DNA of 64,000 bases from Chromobacterium phragmitis (GTDB lineage: Bacteria; Pseudomonadota; Gammaproteobacteria; Burkholderiales; Chromobacteriaceae). Location: positions 4,092,001 to 4,156,000 of the forward strand of contig NZ_CP029495.1 of NCBI RefSeq assembly GCF_003325475.1, in the 5' to 3' direction. A program made the position numbers and the translations under genes. Positions 52,453 to 61,159 of the stretch are shown here, piece after piece; within the stretch, counting starts at the first letter, position 1; every line of letters begins with the position of its first letter. The notes beneath the pieces were generated by a model that saw only the letters and a program-made list of their open reading frames with translations, searched no databases and was not told the DNA's origin.

Positions 52453-52926
52453 ATGTCGATTGAAAAGATTCTGTACCGCACCCAGGCCACCGTCAGCGGA
52501 GGCCGCGAAGGTCGCGCCGAGTCCTCGGACGGGGCGCTGAAAGTCCTGCTATCCACGCCTCGCGAGCTCGGCGGCGCCGACGGCCCGGGCACCAATCCAG
52601 AGCAGCTGTTCGCAGCAGGCTATGCCGCTTGCTTCCTGGGATCGATGAAATTCGTCGCGGCCAAACAAAAAAAGACGCTGCCGGCTGAAGCCAGCGTGAC
52701 CGGTGTCGTCGGCATCGGCGTCCTCCCCACCGGCTTCGGACTCGAAGTCGAGCTGCGGATCAGCCTGCCCGGACTGGACATCGAGGAGGCGAAGGCGCTG
52801 ATCGGGCAGGCGCACATCGTCTGCCCCTATTCCCACGCCACGCATGGCAACATCGACGTGCGCCTGAACCTCGCGGAAACAGGGTCCAGATATCCCGAGC
52901 TCAAGGCACCGCCGTCGCCGCTCTGA
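52453..52926 (+). CDS. ohr: Organic hydroperoxide resistance protein (Ohr)
   Basis: A 157-aa Ohr peroxidase reducing organic and fatty-acid hydroperoxides. Both catalytic cysteines are present, Cys60 (AAGYAACFLGS) and Cys124 (HIVCPYSHATHGN), the latter context diagnostic for Ohr over OsmC. ATG at 52453 gives the family N-terminus MSIEKILYRT. Divergent from an AraC regulator instead of the usual MarR-type OhrR. Confidence 0.95.
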   Translation: MSIEKILYRTQATVSGGREGRAESSDGALKVLLSTPRELGGADGPGTNPEQLFAAGYAACFLGSMKFVAAKQKKTLPAEASVTGVVGIGVLPTGFGLEVELRISLPGLDIEEAKALIGQAHIVCPYSHATHGNIDVRLNLAETGSRYPELKAPPSPL

Positions 52927-53059
52927 TCGCAGGCAGGCTCCGCGCTGGGACTCTCCGTTTCGGCGCGGACCGCCGGCGTGGCCCGACACCATGCATGCCG
53001 CGACCGCCCGGACATAGTATGATGCGCTGCAGAACCTCCTTCACTCCCAACCGCCCCAC

Positions 53060-54250
53060 ATGCTGATCGATTTCTTCTACGCGCTGCGCAACGCCGGCTT
53101 GCTGGTCACTCTGAAAGAATTCCTGCTGTTGCTGGAAGCGCTGCGGCTCAACATCGCCTTCGGCAGCCTTGACGAGTTTTACTATCTGTCTCGCTCGGCG
53201 CTGGTGAAGGACGAAAAATACTTCGACCGTTTCGATCAGGTGTTCGGCCACCACTTCAAGGGCTTGGAGCTGAGCCTGGACGATCTGCGACGCCCCGTTC
53301 CCGAGGAGTGGCTGCGCAAGCAGGCTGAAAAATACCTCAGCGAGGAGGAGCGGCAAAAGCTTCAGGGACTGGGCTGGGACAAGCTGATGGAGACGCTGCG
53401 CCAACGCCTGGAGGAACAACGGGAGCGCCATCAGGGCGGAAACAAGTGGATAGGCACCGGCGGCACCAGTCCCTTTGGCGCCTGGGGCTACAATCCAGAA
53501 GGCGTGCGCATCGGCCAGAACCAATCACGCCATCGCCGCGCGGTAAAAGTGTGGGACCAGCGCGAATTCCGCAACTTCGACGACAAAGTCGAGCTTGGCA
53601 CCCGCAACATCAAGCTGGCGCTGCGGCGCCTGCGCGAGTTCGCCCGCGACGGGGCGGAAGAAGTCCTGGACCTGGACGCCACCATCGCCGCCACCGCGCG
53701 CAAAGGCGGCATGCTGGACTTGCAAATGCGGCGCGAGCAGCACAACAGCGTCAAAGTTTTGGTGCTGTTCGATGTGGGCGGATCGATGGACGACCATATC
53801 CGCGCCTGCGAAGAGCTGTTTTCCGCGGTCAAGGCGGAATTCAAGCATCTGGAGTACTTCTATTTCCACAACTGCGTGTACGAGTCGGTGTGGAAAGACA
53901 ACAATCGCCGCCAAAGCCAGCGTTTTCCGACTTGGGACCTGATCCATACATTCGGCCGCGATTACAAGCTGATCTTCGTTGGAGACGCCAGCATGAGCCC
54001 CTACGAGATCACCTTTCCCGGCGGGAGCGTCGAGCATATGAACGAAGAGTCCGGAGCGGCCTGGCTCAAGCGCCTGCTGGAACACTTCAAGCACGCGGTC
54101 TGGATCAATCCGCTTGAGGAAGAGCACTGGAACCACACCCAATCGGTGGGGATGATCCACCAGCTGATGGGCCAACGCATGCGGCCGATGACGCTGGCCG
54201 GCCTGGACCAGGCGATGCGGGATTTGAAAAAAACTGCCGCTTCCGCTTGA
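53060..54250 (+). CDS. CoxE-type von Willebrand factor A protein
   Basis: A 396-aa VWA CoxE-like protein. N-terminal helical region (LIDFFYALRNAGLLVTLKEFL), Arg/Lys-rich centre (EEERQKLQG...HRRAVKVWDQREFRNFDDK), and a C-terminal VWA domain with a MIDAS-like motif FDVGGSMDDH (D-x-x-x-S variant, Gly in place of the first Ser). CoxE proteins usually work with a MoxR AAA+ ATPase; none is in the window. No signal peptide or TM. Confidence 0.88.
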   Translation: MLIDFFYALRNAGLLVTLKEFLLLLEALRLNIAFGSLDEFYYLSRSALVKDEKYFDRFDQVFGHHFKGLELSLDDLRRPVPEEWLRKQAEKYLSEEERQKLQGLGWDKLMETLRQRLEEQRERHQGGNKWIGTGGTSPFGAWGYNPEGVRIGQNQSRHRRAVKVWDQREFRNFDDKVELGTRNIKLALRRLREFARDGAEEVLDLDATIAATARKGGMLDLQMRREQHNSVKVLVLFDVGGSMDDHIRACEELFSAVKAEFKHLEYFYFHNCVYESVWKDNNRRQSQRFPTWDLIHTFGRDYKLIFVGDASMSPYEITFPGGSVEHMNEESGAAWLKRLLEHFKHAVWINPLEEEHWNHTQSVGMIHQLMGQRMRPMTLAGLDQAMRDLKKTAASA

Positions 54251-54368
54251 AAATTTAACGTTGACTCACAACTTTCTACTTGAGTCTGCGGCAGGTTGTA
54301 GCCCAGAATGAAGTCAAGGGGCCGCGGAGACAGTCCGAAACCGGCCCCAGTTCCAGCCACGGGGAGTC

Positions 54369-54509
54369 ATGAACATGCAAATCCTTCTTATCGCCGCCCT
54401 TGTCGTCGCGGTCGTCGCTGTCGCCAAATTGCTGGCTGCCCCGCAACAACAGCAAGTCAGGCTGGTGCCCATCCGCATCCGGAGCGACGAACCCCGCCGC
54501 CGCCGCTGA
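54369..54509 (+). CDS. 46-aa single-pass membrane peptide
   Basis: A short gene: 17-residue hydrophobic helix (ILLIAALVVAVVAVAKLLA) followed by a polar tail ending in DEPRRRR. GGGGAG stands immediately upstream; the second in-frame ATG (54375) has the better spacing. A good terminator follows at 54533, so it has its own transcriptional end. Function unknown. Confidence 0.6.
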   Translation: MNMQILLIAALVVAVVAVAKLLAAPQQQQVRLVPIRIRSDEPRRRR

Positions 54510-54532
54510 TTCCGCAACATCTCTCCAGCGTG

Positions 54533-54557
54533 AAGCGCGTTCCAACGCGCTTTTTTG
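54533..54557 (+). terminator. Rho-independent terminator
   Basis: AAGCGCGT (54533-54540), TCCA loop, ACGCGCTT (54545-54552), six T. It closes the small membrane-peptide transcript. Confidence 0.9.
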
Positions 54558-54688
54558 TTGTCCGCGGCAACCCGACATTTGTCGGATTGCATACACTCGT
54601 TAAGAAATGACGGTTGCCCGCCCAAGCCATTGTTTCTAAAATGAAACCGGATCATTGAACCCACCGGGATTCGCAGCGGAGAAACACC

Positions 54689-55546
54689 ATGGCGCTGACA
54701 GTCAACACCAACCCGGCCTCGCTGGCCGGACAGTACCACCTGAACAAGACCCAGCAAGCCACCAAGCAGGTGCTTGCCCAGCTAAGCTCAGGCTCCGTGC
54801 TCAACAGCGCGGCGGACAATGCCGCCAATCTCGCCATCGCCCAGCAACTGCAAGCCCAGATCAATGGCAGCAACCAGGCGATCAACAACACCAATGACGG
54901 CGCATCGCTGGTGCAAACCGCAGACTACGCGCTCGGGCAAATACAGAACAACACCCAGCAGATTCAGGACTTGGCCATCCAGTCTGGCAACGGCATCCTC
55001 AGCTCCAGCAACCGCCAAGCGCTGCAACAGCAAGTCGACCAACTGACCCAAGCCAACTCCCAAATCATCCAGAGCACCCAGTTCAACGGCACCCAGTTGC
55101 TGAACAACGGCAACGGCACCACCTTCCAAGTCGGCCCCAACGGCACTGCCAGCAACCAGATCACGGTGCCCGGGATAGACTTGACCAATACGCCCGCCAA
55201 TGGCGGCCTGAACGGCTATAACAGCAACTTGGCGGCCACCAATACCATAGATATCACCACCCAGGCCAATGCGCTGACCGCTCAGCAGAGCCTCAACAGC
55301 GATCTGGGCACCCTGGTTTCGCAGCGAGCGACGCTGGGCGCAGTCAGCAATAGTTTCGAAGCCGTGGTGAACAATCTGCAGAGCTCCACGCTGAACACGG
55401 CCGCCGCCCATAGCCGGATCAACGACACCGACTTTGCCGCGGCAACAGCCAGGCTGGCTTCGCAGCAAATACTGGGACGGACCGGCGCCGCCGCGCTGGG
55501 CCAGGCAAATATCGCCCCTCAAGCCGCCCTATCATTGCTTGGCTGA
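54689..55546 (+). CDS. Short flagellin
   Basis: A 285-aa flagellin. N-terminal D0/D1 (MALTVNTNPASLAGQYHLNK..., GSVLNSAADNAANLAIAQQL, NDGASLVQTADYALGQIQNN) and C-terminal D1/D0 (SQRATLGAVSNSFEAVVNNL, SRINDTDFAAATARLASQQILGRTGAAALGQANIAPQAALSLLG) are intact. The variable middle is only about 75 residues, so D2/D3 are reduced. No hag-like chaperone (fliS/fliD) or other flagellar gene adjoins it, so it is a dispersed extra flagellin. Upstream sigma-28 elements could not be identified with confidence. Confidence 0.93.
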   Translation: MALTVNTNPASLAGQYHLNKTQQATKQVLAQLSSGSVLNSAADNAANLAIAQQLQAQINGSNQAINNTNDGASLVQTADYALGQIQNNTQQIQDLAIQSGNGILSSSNRQALQQQVDQLTQANSQIIQSTQFNGTQLLNNGNGTTFQVGPNGTASNQITVPGIDLTNTPANGGLNGYNSNLAATNTIDITTQANALTAQQSLNSDLGTLVSQRATLGAVSNSFEAVVNNLQSSTLNTAAAHSRINDTDFAAATARLASQQILGRTGAAALGQANIAPQAALSLLG

Positions 55547-55663
55547 GCAACTTTCACGAAAAGTTCCCATTGGAACGAGAAAAATAATCCCAAATCTATC
55601 TTGTTTGATAGCATTTGATTCCGCTATCATCGACCACTGAATCCCTCCAGGGATTTGTCCATC

Positions 55664-55688
55664 GGGCACCGCAAGCGGTGCCCTTTGT
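55664..55688 (+). terminator. Hairpin in the rnk leader
   Basis: GGGCACCG (55664-55671), CAAG loop, CGGTGCCC (55676-55683), followed by TTTG. Lies between flagellin and rnk, 25 nt before the rnk start; flagellin terminator or a leader element. Confidence 0.6.
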
Positions 55689-55708
55689 CCATTTGCAAGG
55701 AGCTTCAT

Positions 55709-56113
55709 ATGTCGCCCACGCCGGCAATCACCATTTCCTCTCTTGACTACGACAGGCTGGCCGCCTTGCTGGAGAGCTGCGAGCATGACCATCCGGTGGC
55801 AAGCCGCCTGGAAGCGGAGCTGGAACGGGCAGATGTGGTTGAGCCGCAAGCCATGCCAGCCAGCGTGGTCACCATGAACACTTCTGTGCGCATTCGACTG
55901 GGAGACGGCCAGGAGAAGCTGCTGACCCTGGTCTACCCCAAAGACGCCGACAGCGAACAGGGGCGCATATCCGTGCTCGCGCCGATCGGCGCCGCGCTGC
56001 TGGGCTTGTCTGTAGGCCAGAGCATGCAATGGCCGACGCCGTCCGGCCATACCGAACTAAGCGTGCTGGAAATCACCTACCAACCAGAAGCGGCGGGCGA
56101 ATTCCACCGCTGA
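55709..56113 (+). CDS. rnk: Regulator of nucleoside diphosphate kinase (Rnk/GreA-like)
   Basis: A 134-aa Rnk: short N-terminal coiled coil and a C-terminal FKBP-like GreA/B domain (SVRIRLGDGQEKLLTLVYPKDADSEQGRISVLAPIGAALLGLSVGQSMQWPTP). It binds RNA polymerase in the secondary channel like Gre factors. AAGGAG stands 7 nt before ATG at 55709. Confidence 0.9.
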   Translation: MSPTPAITISSLDYDRLAALLESCEHDHPVASRLEAELERADVVEPQAMPASVVTMNTSVRIRLGDGQEKLLTLVYPKDADSEQGRISVLAPIGAALLGLSVGQSMQWPTPSGHTELSVLEITYQPEAAGEFHR

Positions 56114-56115
56114 GA

Positions 56116-56140
56116 AATGGCCAGGATACTCCTGGCCATT
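56116..56140 (+). terminator. Hairpin after rnk
   Basis: AATGGCCAGG (56116-56125), ATACT loop, CCTGGCCATT (56131-56140), 10-bp perfect stem immediately after the rnk stop; no T tract. From 56141 to 56354 I see no gene. Confidence 0.65.
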
Positions 56141-56354
56141 GCCTTCCGCCCTTCCCGCGCCGCGATAATCGCTCATCCGATCCGCGCCGGAGAACGGCGG
56201 TGCCGCTGGATAATTGCCTTCACCACTTGCAAAGCATCGCCGTCTGTTCGCTGGCGGGGTTCGACAATGATTTTCATCCATCCATGCACGTGGGCCAGGA
56301 TTTTCTCATCCTCCAAGCATGATCTGGCGATGGGATGGCCTGGCTTCCCTCACT

Positions 56355-56594
56355 TCATCCGCCCGACAGCGACTTGCCATACGACTTCGCCAGTCTGCGC
56401 AACTCAGCCAACGCCGATACGAAATCGAAACAATTGAGCGCACTCTAGAACGCGGAGCATGCGTCTTCGGGAAACTCCGCCCAGACGCTCTGCGCATGCT
56501 CGAGAAAATACGCAAGCGCATCGACATCTCCAACCGCAAGCAAGACCGCCAAACGAGCAGGCACTCCTTCACCATCCCTCTCGCCCCAGCCCCT
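56355..56594 (-). pseudogene. Decayed C-terminal module behind the hybrid kinase
   Basis: Reading on in the kinase frame past its TGA (56595-56597) gives about 80 codons of protein-like sequence: ARLAVLLAVGDVDALAYFLE and HAQSVWAEFPEDACSAF, TAG at 56445-56447, then SALNCFDFVSALAELRRLAK, ending at TGA 56355-56357. Hybrid kinases of beta/gammaproteobacteria often end with such an LL..GD.DAL..F......F.FE.AL..L segment. The segment appears to be a former extension now cut off by two stops. Confidence 0.65.
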
Positions 56595-59450
56595 TCAGCC
56601 CAGCGCCGCCAGCCCGTCGCGCAAAGCATCCATCGCCTGGACCAGCTCCGCCTCCAATTCGGCCAGCAAGCCTTGATGGTCTTCCCGAGCTCGCGTGGCC
56701 ATCTCCAGCCGCATTGCGGTTTTTTGCAAATCGACGAAGCCGATGTTCCCCGCGGCGCCCTTCAGCGTATGCACGACCCGCTCCGCCGTCTGGTAGTCTC
56801 CTTCGCTGACCGCCACACCGAAACGGATCGCCGCGCCGGATTCCTCTTCGAGGAATTGGCGCAACAAATGCAGATAAAGCTCTCGGTTTCCCGCCACCCG
56901 CCGCAAACCCGCAGCCTGATCCAATCCCGCAATCCTCGGCAGCGGCGCCTCCTCGGCAACCGCTACGTCCGACAGCGGGGCGTCGCGACTGATCCAGCGC
57001 GCCAACGTGGAAAACAACACCTGCGGGTCTATCGGTTTGGCCACATGGTCCGCCATGCCAGCCGCCAGGCAACGCTCCCTCTCCTCCACCAACGCGTCGG
57101 CGGTCATCGCGATAATGGGCAGCTCCGCATACTCCATCTGCTGACGGATGCGACGCGTGGCTTCGATGCCATCCATCACCGGCATCTGCACGTCCATCAG
57201 CACGGCGTCGAAAGCTTCGGGACCATGCGCCGCCAACTTGTCCAGCGCGGCCTGCCCATTTGCCGCCACCGTTATTGTCGCGCCGGTTCCCTCCAGCAGT
57301 TCGATCGCGATCTGCTGGTTGATTCGGTTATCTTCCACCAACAGCAAACGGGCCCCATAAAAATTAGGAGGATGATCGAGATCGGCGGCCACTCCCAAAC
57401 TTCCGCCGCGTCCAAAACCGAATACCTCCAGCAATACATCGAACAACTGTGACTGGTTCACCGGCTTGACCATGAAAGCGTCACAGCCCGCGGCGCGGGC
57501 CTTGCTTCTGACCTCATCCTGTCCAAACGCCGTCACCATGATGATGCGCATCTTGCGGCTGATCTGACGCATGCGGCGGACTACCTCCAGGCCGTCCATC
57601 TCCGGCATCATCCAATCGACAAAAACCACGTCAAAGGGCTTAGCCAGACAGTCTTGCCTCACCTGGTTCACGGCATCCTGCCCATTCTGGCTTGACTGCA
57701 CGTCAAAGCCCAGCTGCCGCAATTGGGCGCCGAGTACATCCAGCGCTGACTGGTTATCGTCCACCGCCATCACTCTCAACCCGCGCATTTCCCTGGGCAA
57801 CGCCTGTCGGCGGGAGTCCGTTTCAAGCGACACGCCCAGCCAACAATTGAAAATGAACGAACTGCCCCAACCCGGAGCAGACTCAACCTTCATGGCTCCG
57901 CCCATCAGTTCCACCAGTCGCTTGGCGATGTTCAGACCCAGCCCCGTGCCGCCGAAACGGCGGGTGGTCGAATCATCCGCCTGGCTGAAAGCCTGGAACA
58001 AACGGGCCATTTGCTCCTCGCCCATTCCAATGCCCGTATCATGAACGCAGAATTTGAGCTGCGCCCTGTCGTCCATCCGCTCAACCAACCCAATGATGAT
58101 GGAAACCTGCCCCTTTTCCGTGAATTTGATCGCATTTCCCACCAGGTTGGTCAACACCTGCCCCAGCCGCAAGGCGTCGCCAATCAGCCCTTGCGGGACA
58201 TCCTCTGCCGTCTCGAACAACAACTCCAAGCCCTTGTCCGCCGCCCGCTGCGCCACCAGGGCGGACACGCTGTCCAGCACATCGTCCAGCCTGAACGGCT
58301 GCGCCTCCAGCTCCAGCCTGCCAGCCTCCACCTTGGAAAAGTCCAGTATGTCGTTGATGATGCCAAGCAGAGAGGTGCCGGCGTTATGAATCTTGCTGAT
58401 GTAGTTGCGCTGCTGATCATCCAGATCCGTCCGCAGCGCCAGATAGGACATGCCGATGATCGCATTCATAGGCGTGCGGATTTCATGGCTCATATTGGCC
58501 AGAAACATGGATTTGGCCTGGGTCGCCCCTTCCGCCTCGAGTTTGGCCGATTTCAGCTCTGCTGCGCTCGCCGCCAACTGCGCATAAAGCCTGCCGTTTT
58601 CCAATAACAGCATCAGCAACACGAAGCTTGCCGCCAGCAAGCCATAGACCCGGCCTACATAGAATCCCAGGTCGAAACGCGAGGCGTTCAGCACATTCGA
58701 CAAACCGACATCGCACAGCCATACGACCATCACCACGCTCAACCAAAGGTCCAGCCGAGACTGCCGCCAGCGAGCCGCAACCGCGACAAGCGCGAAAAAG
58801 CTGACGCCCCACATGAGCAAAGACACCACGCGCATATGCGGCGCATTGCTGTTGCCCTGCATGATGGCGGGCAATTCGTCGTGCCATGCTGTTGCCAACA
58901 AGACGAAAAAGCCCACCGCCAGGCAGGTTTGTCCGATAGACCACGCAATCGCGCCTCCCGCCGCCAAGGGGCGAGCTTCCGTTGTAGGCTTCTGCTTGGC
59001 GTACGCGATCACCATCACGGGAAAGCCGATATGCCAGAACATGTACAGCCAAGCCGTTGTCTGCGCCCCGCCTCCAAGCAGGCCATGATCGGCAAACAAG
59101 CCTGGAAAGCTGAGCGCGTGAAATACCGCCATCAGCGCGGTATACAAGTAACCGATGGCAAGCAATCGCAGACTGGAATGGCGCAGGATGGCGAATTGCC
59201 CGAACAGCAACGTAGCCGTCACCAGATCATTGATCGTCAGCGCTGACTGATAGATGGGAATGAAGGCCGTGGACTGGGGAAGATGAGTCTGCGCAAACGG
59301 CGCCGCCGCGCAGAAGAACAGCAGCGACGTCACGGCGACAATCAACGCGAGGCGGCGTTGCCCGGGAGAGGGAGGCAAGGTGGAAAGAAATTCCATATTG
59401 GCGGAAGAAGCCGGATGTGCCTGTTGCATGATGAGGACCACCCTCCACAT
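56595..59450 (-). CDS. Hybrid sensor histidine kinase, MASE4-like, with two receiver domains and Hpt
   Basis: About 950 aa. Eight or so N-terminal helices (about 40-300) of the MASE4 type, HisKA with phosphorylated His in FLANMSHEIRTPMNAI, HATPase_c (NAIKF, DTGIGM, GTGLGLNIAKRL), REC1 (DVVFVDWMMPEMDG), REC2 (DAVLMDVQMPVMDG) and a C-terminal Hpt (VVHTLKGAAGNIG). The full phosphorelay is in one protein. No response regulator gene adjoins. Start is uncertain: ATG at 59450, 59429 or further in; 59450 has GGAAG 10 nt upstream. In the same frame beyond the stop lies a decayed module. Confidence 0.9.
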   Translation of the reverse strand: MWRVVLIMQQAHPASSANMEFLSTLPPSPGQRRLALIVAVTSLLFFCAAAPFAQTHLPQSTAFIPIYQSALTINDLVTATLLFGQFAILRHSSLRLLAIGYLYTALMAVFHALSFPGLFADHGLLGGGAQTTAWLYMFWHIGFPVMVIAYAKQKPTTEARPLAAGGAIAWSIGQTCLAVGFFVLLATAWHDELPAIMQGNSNAPHMRVVSLLMWGVSFFALVAVAARWRQSRLDLWLSVVMVVWLCDVGLSNVLNASRFDLGFYVGRVYGLLAASFVLLMLLLENGRLYAQLAASAAELKSAKLEAEGATQAKSMFLANMSHEIRTPMNAIIGMSYLALRTDLDDQQRNYISKIHNAGTSLLGIINDILDFSKVEAGRLELEAQPFRLDDVLDSVSALVAQRAADKGLELLFETAEDVPQGLIGDALRLGQVLTNLVGNAIKFTEKGQVSIIIGLVERMDDRAQLKFCVHDTGIGMGEEQMARLFQAFSQADDSTTRRFGGTGLGLNIAKRLVELMGGAMKVESAPGWGSSFIFNCWLGVSLETDSRRQALPREMRGLRVMAVDDNQSALDVLGAQLRQLGFDVQSSQNGQDAVNQVRQDCLAKPFDVVFVDWMMPEMDGLEVVRRMRQISRKMRIIMVTAFGQDEVRSKARAAGCDAFMVKPVNQSQLFDVLLEVFGFGRGGSLGVAADLDHPPNFYGARLLLVEDNRINQQIAIELLEGTGATITVAANGQAALDKLAAHGPEAFDAVLMDVQMPVMDGIEATRRIRQQMEYAELPIIAMTADALVEERERCLAAGMADHVAKPIDPQVLFSTLARWISRDAPLSDVAVAEEAPLPRIAGLDQAAGLRRVAGNRELYLHLLRQFLEEESGAAIRFGVAVSEGDYQTAERVVHTLKGAAGNIGFVDLQKTAMRLEMATRAREDHQGLLAELEAELVQAMDALRDGLAALG

Positions 59451-59557
59451 GTCGGCATGCTTCCAGGCGTGGAACAACCTAGAAGAACCCCAGATTGCTT
59501 ATGTATAGAGCATCAGCCTCCTCTTGCATATCATGCCGCCATCGCCGGCGAGGAAGG

Positions 59558-59580
59558 AAAAACGCCGCGCAGGGCGTTTT
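59558..59580 (-). terminator. Terminator of the HD gene
   Basis: AAAACGCC (59559-59566) pairs with GGCGTTTT (59573-59580), 6-nt loop; on the minus strand the stem ends in T residues, 20 bases past the HD gene stop. Confidence 0.85.
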
Positions 59581-59600
59581 CCACATGGCGAGAAATAGCC

Positions 59601-60176
59601 TTAGCCCAACCATCCCTGAACCTTGGCAGCAGCCAGGCGCCCCTCCAGATAGTCCCACAAGGCGGGACAGCCCTGACGGATGGGCGGACCGATGCGGTCC
59701 AGCACCTGCTGATGGCGGATGCCGTTCTCGCGCCAGCTCTGGCCGTTGTTGGCCAGGTTCAACAAGACGGGCATCGCGCGGTCAGCCGCATGGGCGAAGC
59801 GCGCCTCCGCCGTGTCTCCGGCTTCGAATTCATTCCATAGCGCTAGGAAGCGCTGGCCTTGCTCTGCCGGCAGCAGACCGAAAATGCGGGTGACGCAGGC
59901 CAGTTCCTGCGCCTTGCGCTCCTCCCAGCCGCCTTCGGCATAGACGATGGTGTCGCCGGTTTCGATCTCGCCGATATCATGCACCAGCAGCATCGCCACC
60001 ACCCGGCTCATGTCGACCGGCGCCACCGCGTATGGCGCCAGCGACGAAGCCAGCAAGGCGATTTGCCAACTGTGCTCAGCCGAGTTCTCATAGCGGTCGC
60101 TATTCAGCACCTTCGTTTTGCGGGTGACCTGCTTGAGCTTGTCGATTTCCAGCACGAAATCAATGATGTTCTGCAT
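59601..60176 (-). CDS. HD-domain phosphohydrolase (HDDC2/YfbR type)
   Basis: A 191-aa HD protein. Metal ligands in order: His in SAEHSWQIALLA, HD in VVAMLLVHDIGEIETGDT, and a later Asp in FAHAADRAMPVL. The DRYENSAEHSW opening is that of HDDC2/YGK1-type 5'-deoxynucleotidases, so dephosphorylation of deoxynucleoside monophosphates is the likely role. Start ATG at 60176. Confidence 0.88.
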   Translation of the reverse strand: MQNIIDFVLEIDKLKQVTRKTKVLNSDRYENSAEHSWQIALLASSLAPYAVAPVDMSRVVAMLLVHDIGEIETGDTIVYAEGGWEERKAQELACVTRIFGLLPAEQGQRFLALWNEFEAGDTAEARFAHAADRAMPVLLNLANNGQSWRENGIRHQQVLDRIGPPIRQGCPALWDYLEGRLAAAKVQGWLG

Positions 60177-60198
60177 CTTTTTATCTTTCTGTAGGTGC

Positions 60199-60222
60199 AA
60201 AAAAAGCAGACCTGGGTCTGCT
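60199..60222 (-). terminator. Terminator of the hydrolase/ferredoxin operon
   Basis: AGCAGAC (60205-60211), CTGG loop, GTCTGCT (60216-60222), with seven A at 60199-60205 giving a T tract on the minus strand; 9 bases past the hydrolase stop. Confidence 0.9.
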
Positions 60223-60230
60223 CGATTCTG

Positions 60231-60839
60231 TTACCAGCACCGCTGGATCATTTGCGCCAGCTGCACCAGCCGGCCATGGAAAAAGTGGCCCGCGCCGGGA
60301 AACACCAGCACCGGCAGGTTTTGCGGCCGCGCCCATTCCATCACGCTGGAGAGCGGAATCACCTCATCCTCTTCGCCGTGTATCACCAGCGTATCGGCCG
60401 GCACCTCCGGTGTCGGAATCGGATACTTGCCCACCGCCACGCCCATCAGCAGCAGCTTGTCGGCCTCGATGCGGGCGCGGGCGCGGGCGGCGACGAAGCC
60501 GCCGAAAGAGAAACCGGCCAGCGCCAGCGGCAGGCCCGGATGCTGCGATCTGGCGTATTCAACCACCGCGATCGCATCGTCCACCTCGCCGTTGCCGTAA
60601 TCGTGTTCGCCCTCGCTATCGCCGACGCCGCGCAGATTCGGGCAATAACACGCGTAACCCAGCTGCGACAAAGCCTTGGCGGCGGTCTGCACCACCTTGT
60701 TGGTGTGGGTGCCGCCCTGCAGCGGATTGGGATGGCAGATCACAGCCACGCCGGATGCCTCGCCCTGCGCCGGCACGCAGATGGTGTCCAGCAGCCCTGC
60801 CGGGCCGGCGATGCCGACTTTGTTCATCGCCTTCAGCAT
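60231..60839 (-). CDS. Alpha/beta hydrolase (YcjY/dienelactone hydrolase-like)
   Basis: A 202-aa alpha/beta hydrolase. Oxyanion-side motif CHPNPLQGGTHTNKVV, nucleophile elbow GFSFGG (Ser about residue 107), Asp in IHGEEDEVIP and His in FPGAGHFFHG complete a catalytic triad. Resembles small alpha/beta proteins found beside ferredoxin genes in betaproteobacteria. ATG overlaps the ferredoxin stop (TGATG). Substrate unknown. Confidence 0.88.
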   Translation of the reverse strand: MLKAMNKVGIAGPAGLLDTICVPAQGEASGVAVICHPNPLQGGTHTNKVVQTAAKALSQLGYACYCPNLRGVGDSEGEHDYGNGEVDDAIAVVEYARSQHPGLPLALAGFSFGGFVAARARARIEADKLLLMGVAVGKYPIPTPEVPADTLVIHGEEDEVIPLSSVMEWARPQNLPVLVFPGAGHFFHGRLVQLAQMIQRCW

Positions 60840-61147
60840 CAGAGCTTCAGCCTTTCCACCACGCGGCCGTGGACCATGTGCTCGCGGACGATCTCGTCGA
60901 TGTCGTCCTTGTCGACGAAGGTGTACCAGGTCTCCTCCGGGTAGACCACCATCACCGGGCCGTCGTCGCAGCGGCCCAGGCAACCGGCCTTGTTGACGCG
61001 AATCTTGCCCTCGCCGGCCAGGCCCAAAGCCTTGACCTGGTCCTTCATATAGCCCAGCAACTCGCTGGAGCCGTGGTTGTTGCAGCAATCCTGACAGGCG
61101 TCGCGCTGATTGCAGCAGATGAATACGTGCTTGTCGAAAAAGCTCAT
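60839..61147 (-). CDS. Thioredoxin-like 2Fe-2S ferredoxin
   Basis: A 102-aa (2Fe-2S) ferredoxin of the thioredoxin-like (Shethna/NuoE-like) fold. Cys residues near 11-12, 18 and 21-22 (FICCNQRDACQDCC) and the C-terminal pair in KAGCLGRCDDGPVMVVYPEE supply the cluster ligands. Length is typical. In operon with the hydrolase, function of the pair not known. Confidence 0.9.
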   Translation of the reverse strand: MSFFDKHVFICCNQRDACQDCCNNHGSSELLGYMKDQVKALGLAGEGKIRVNKAGCLGRCDDGPVMVVYPEETWYTFVDKDDIDEIVREHMVHGRVVERLKL

Positions 61148-61159
61148 GAATTTTCTCGT

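Noticed and set aside
54558..54688. Sigma-28 or sigma-54 promoter before the flagellin
   Set aside because: No convincing TAAA-N15-GCCGATAA or GG-N10-GC match could be placed.
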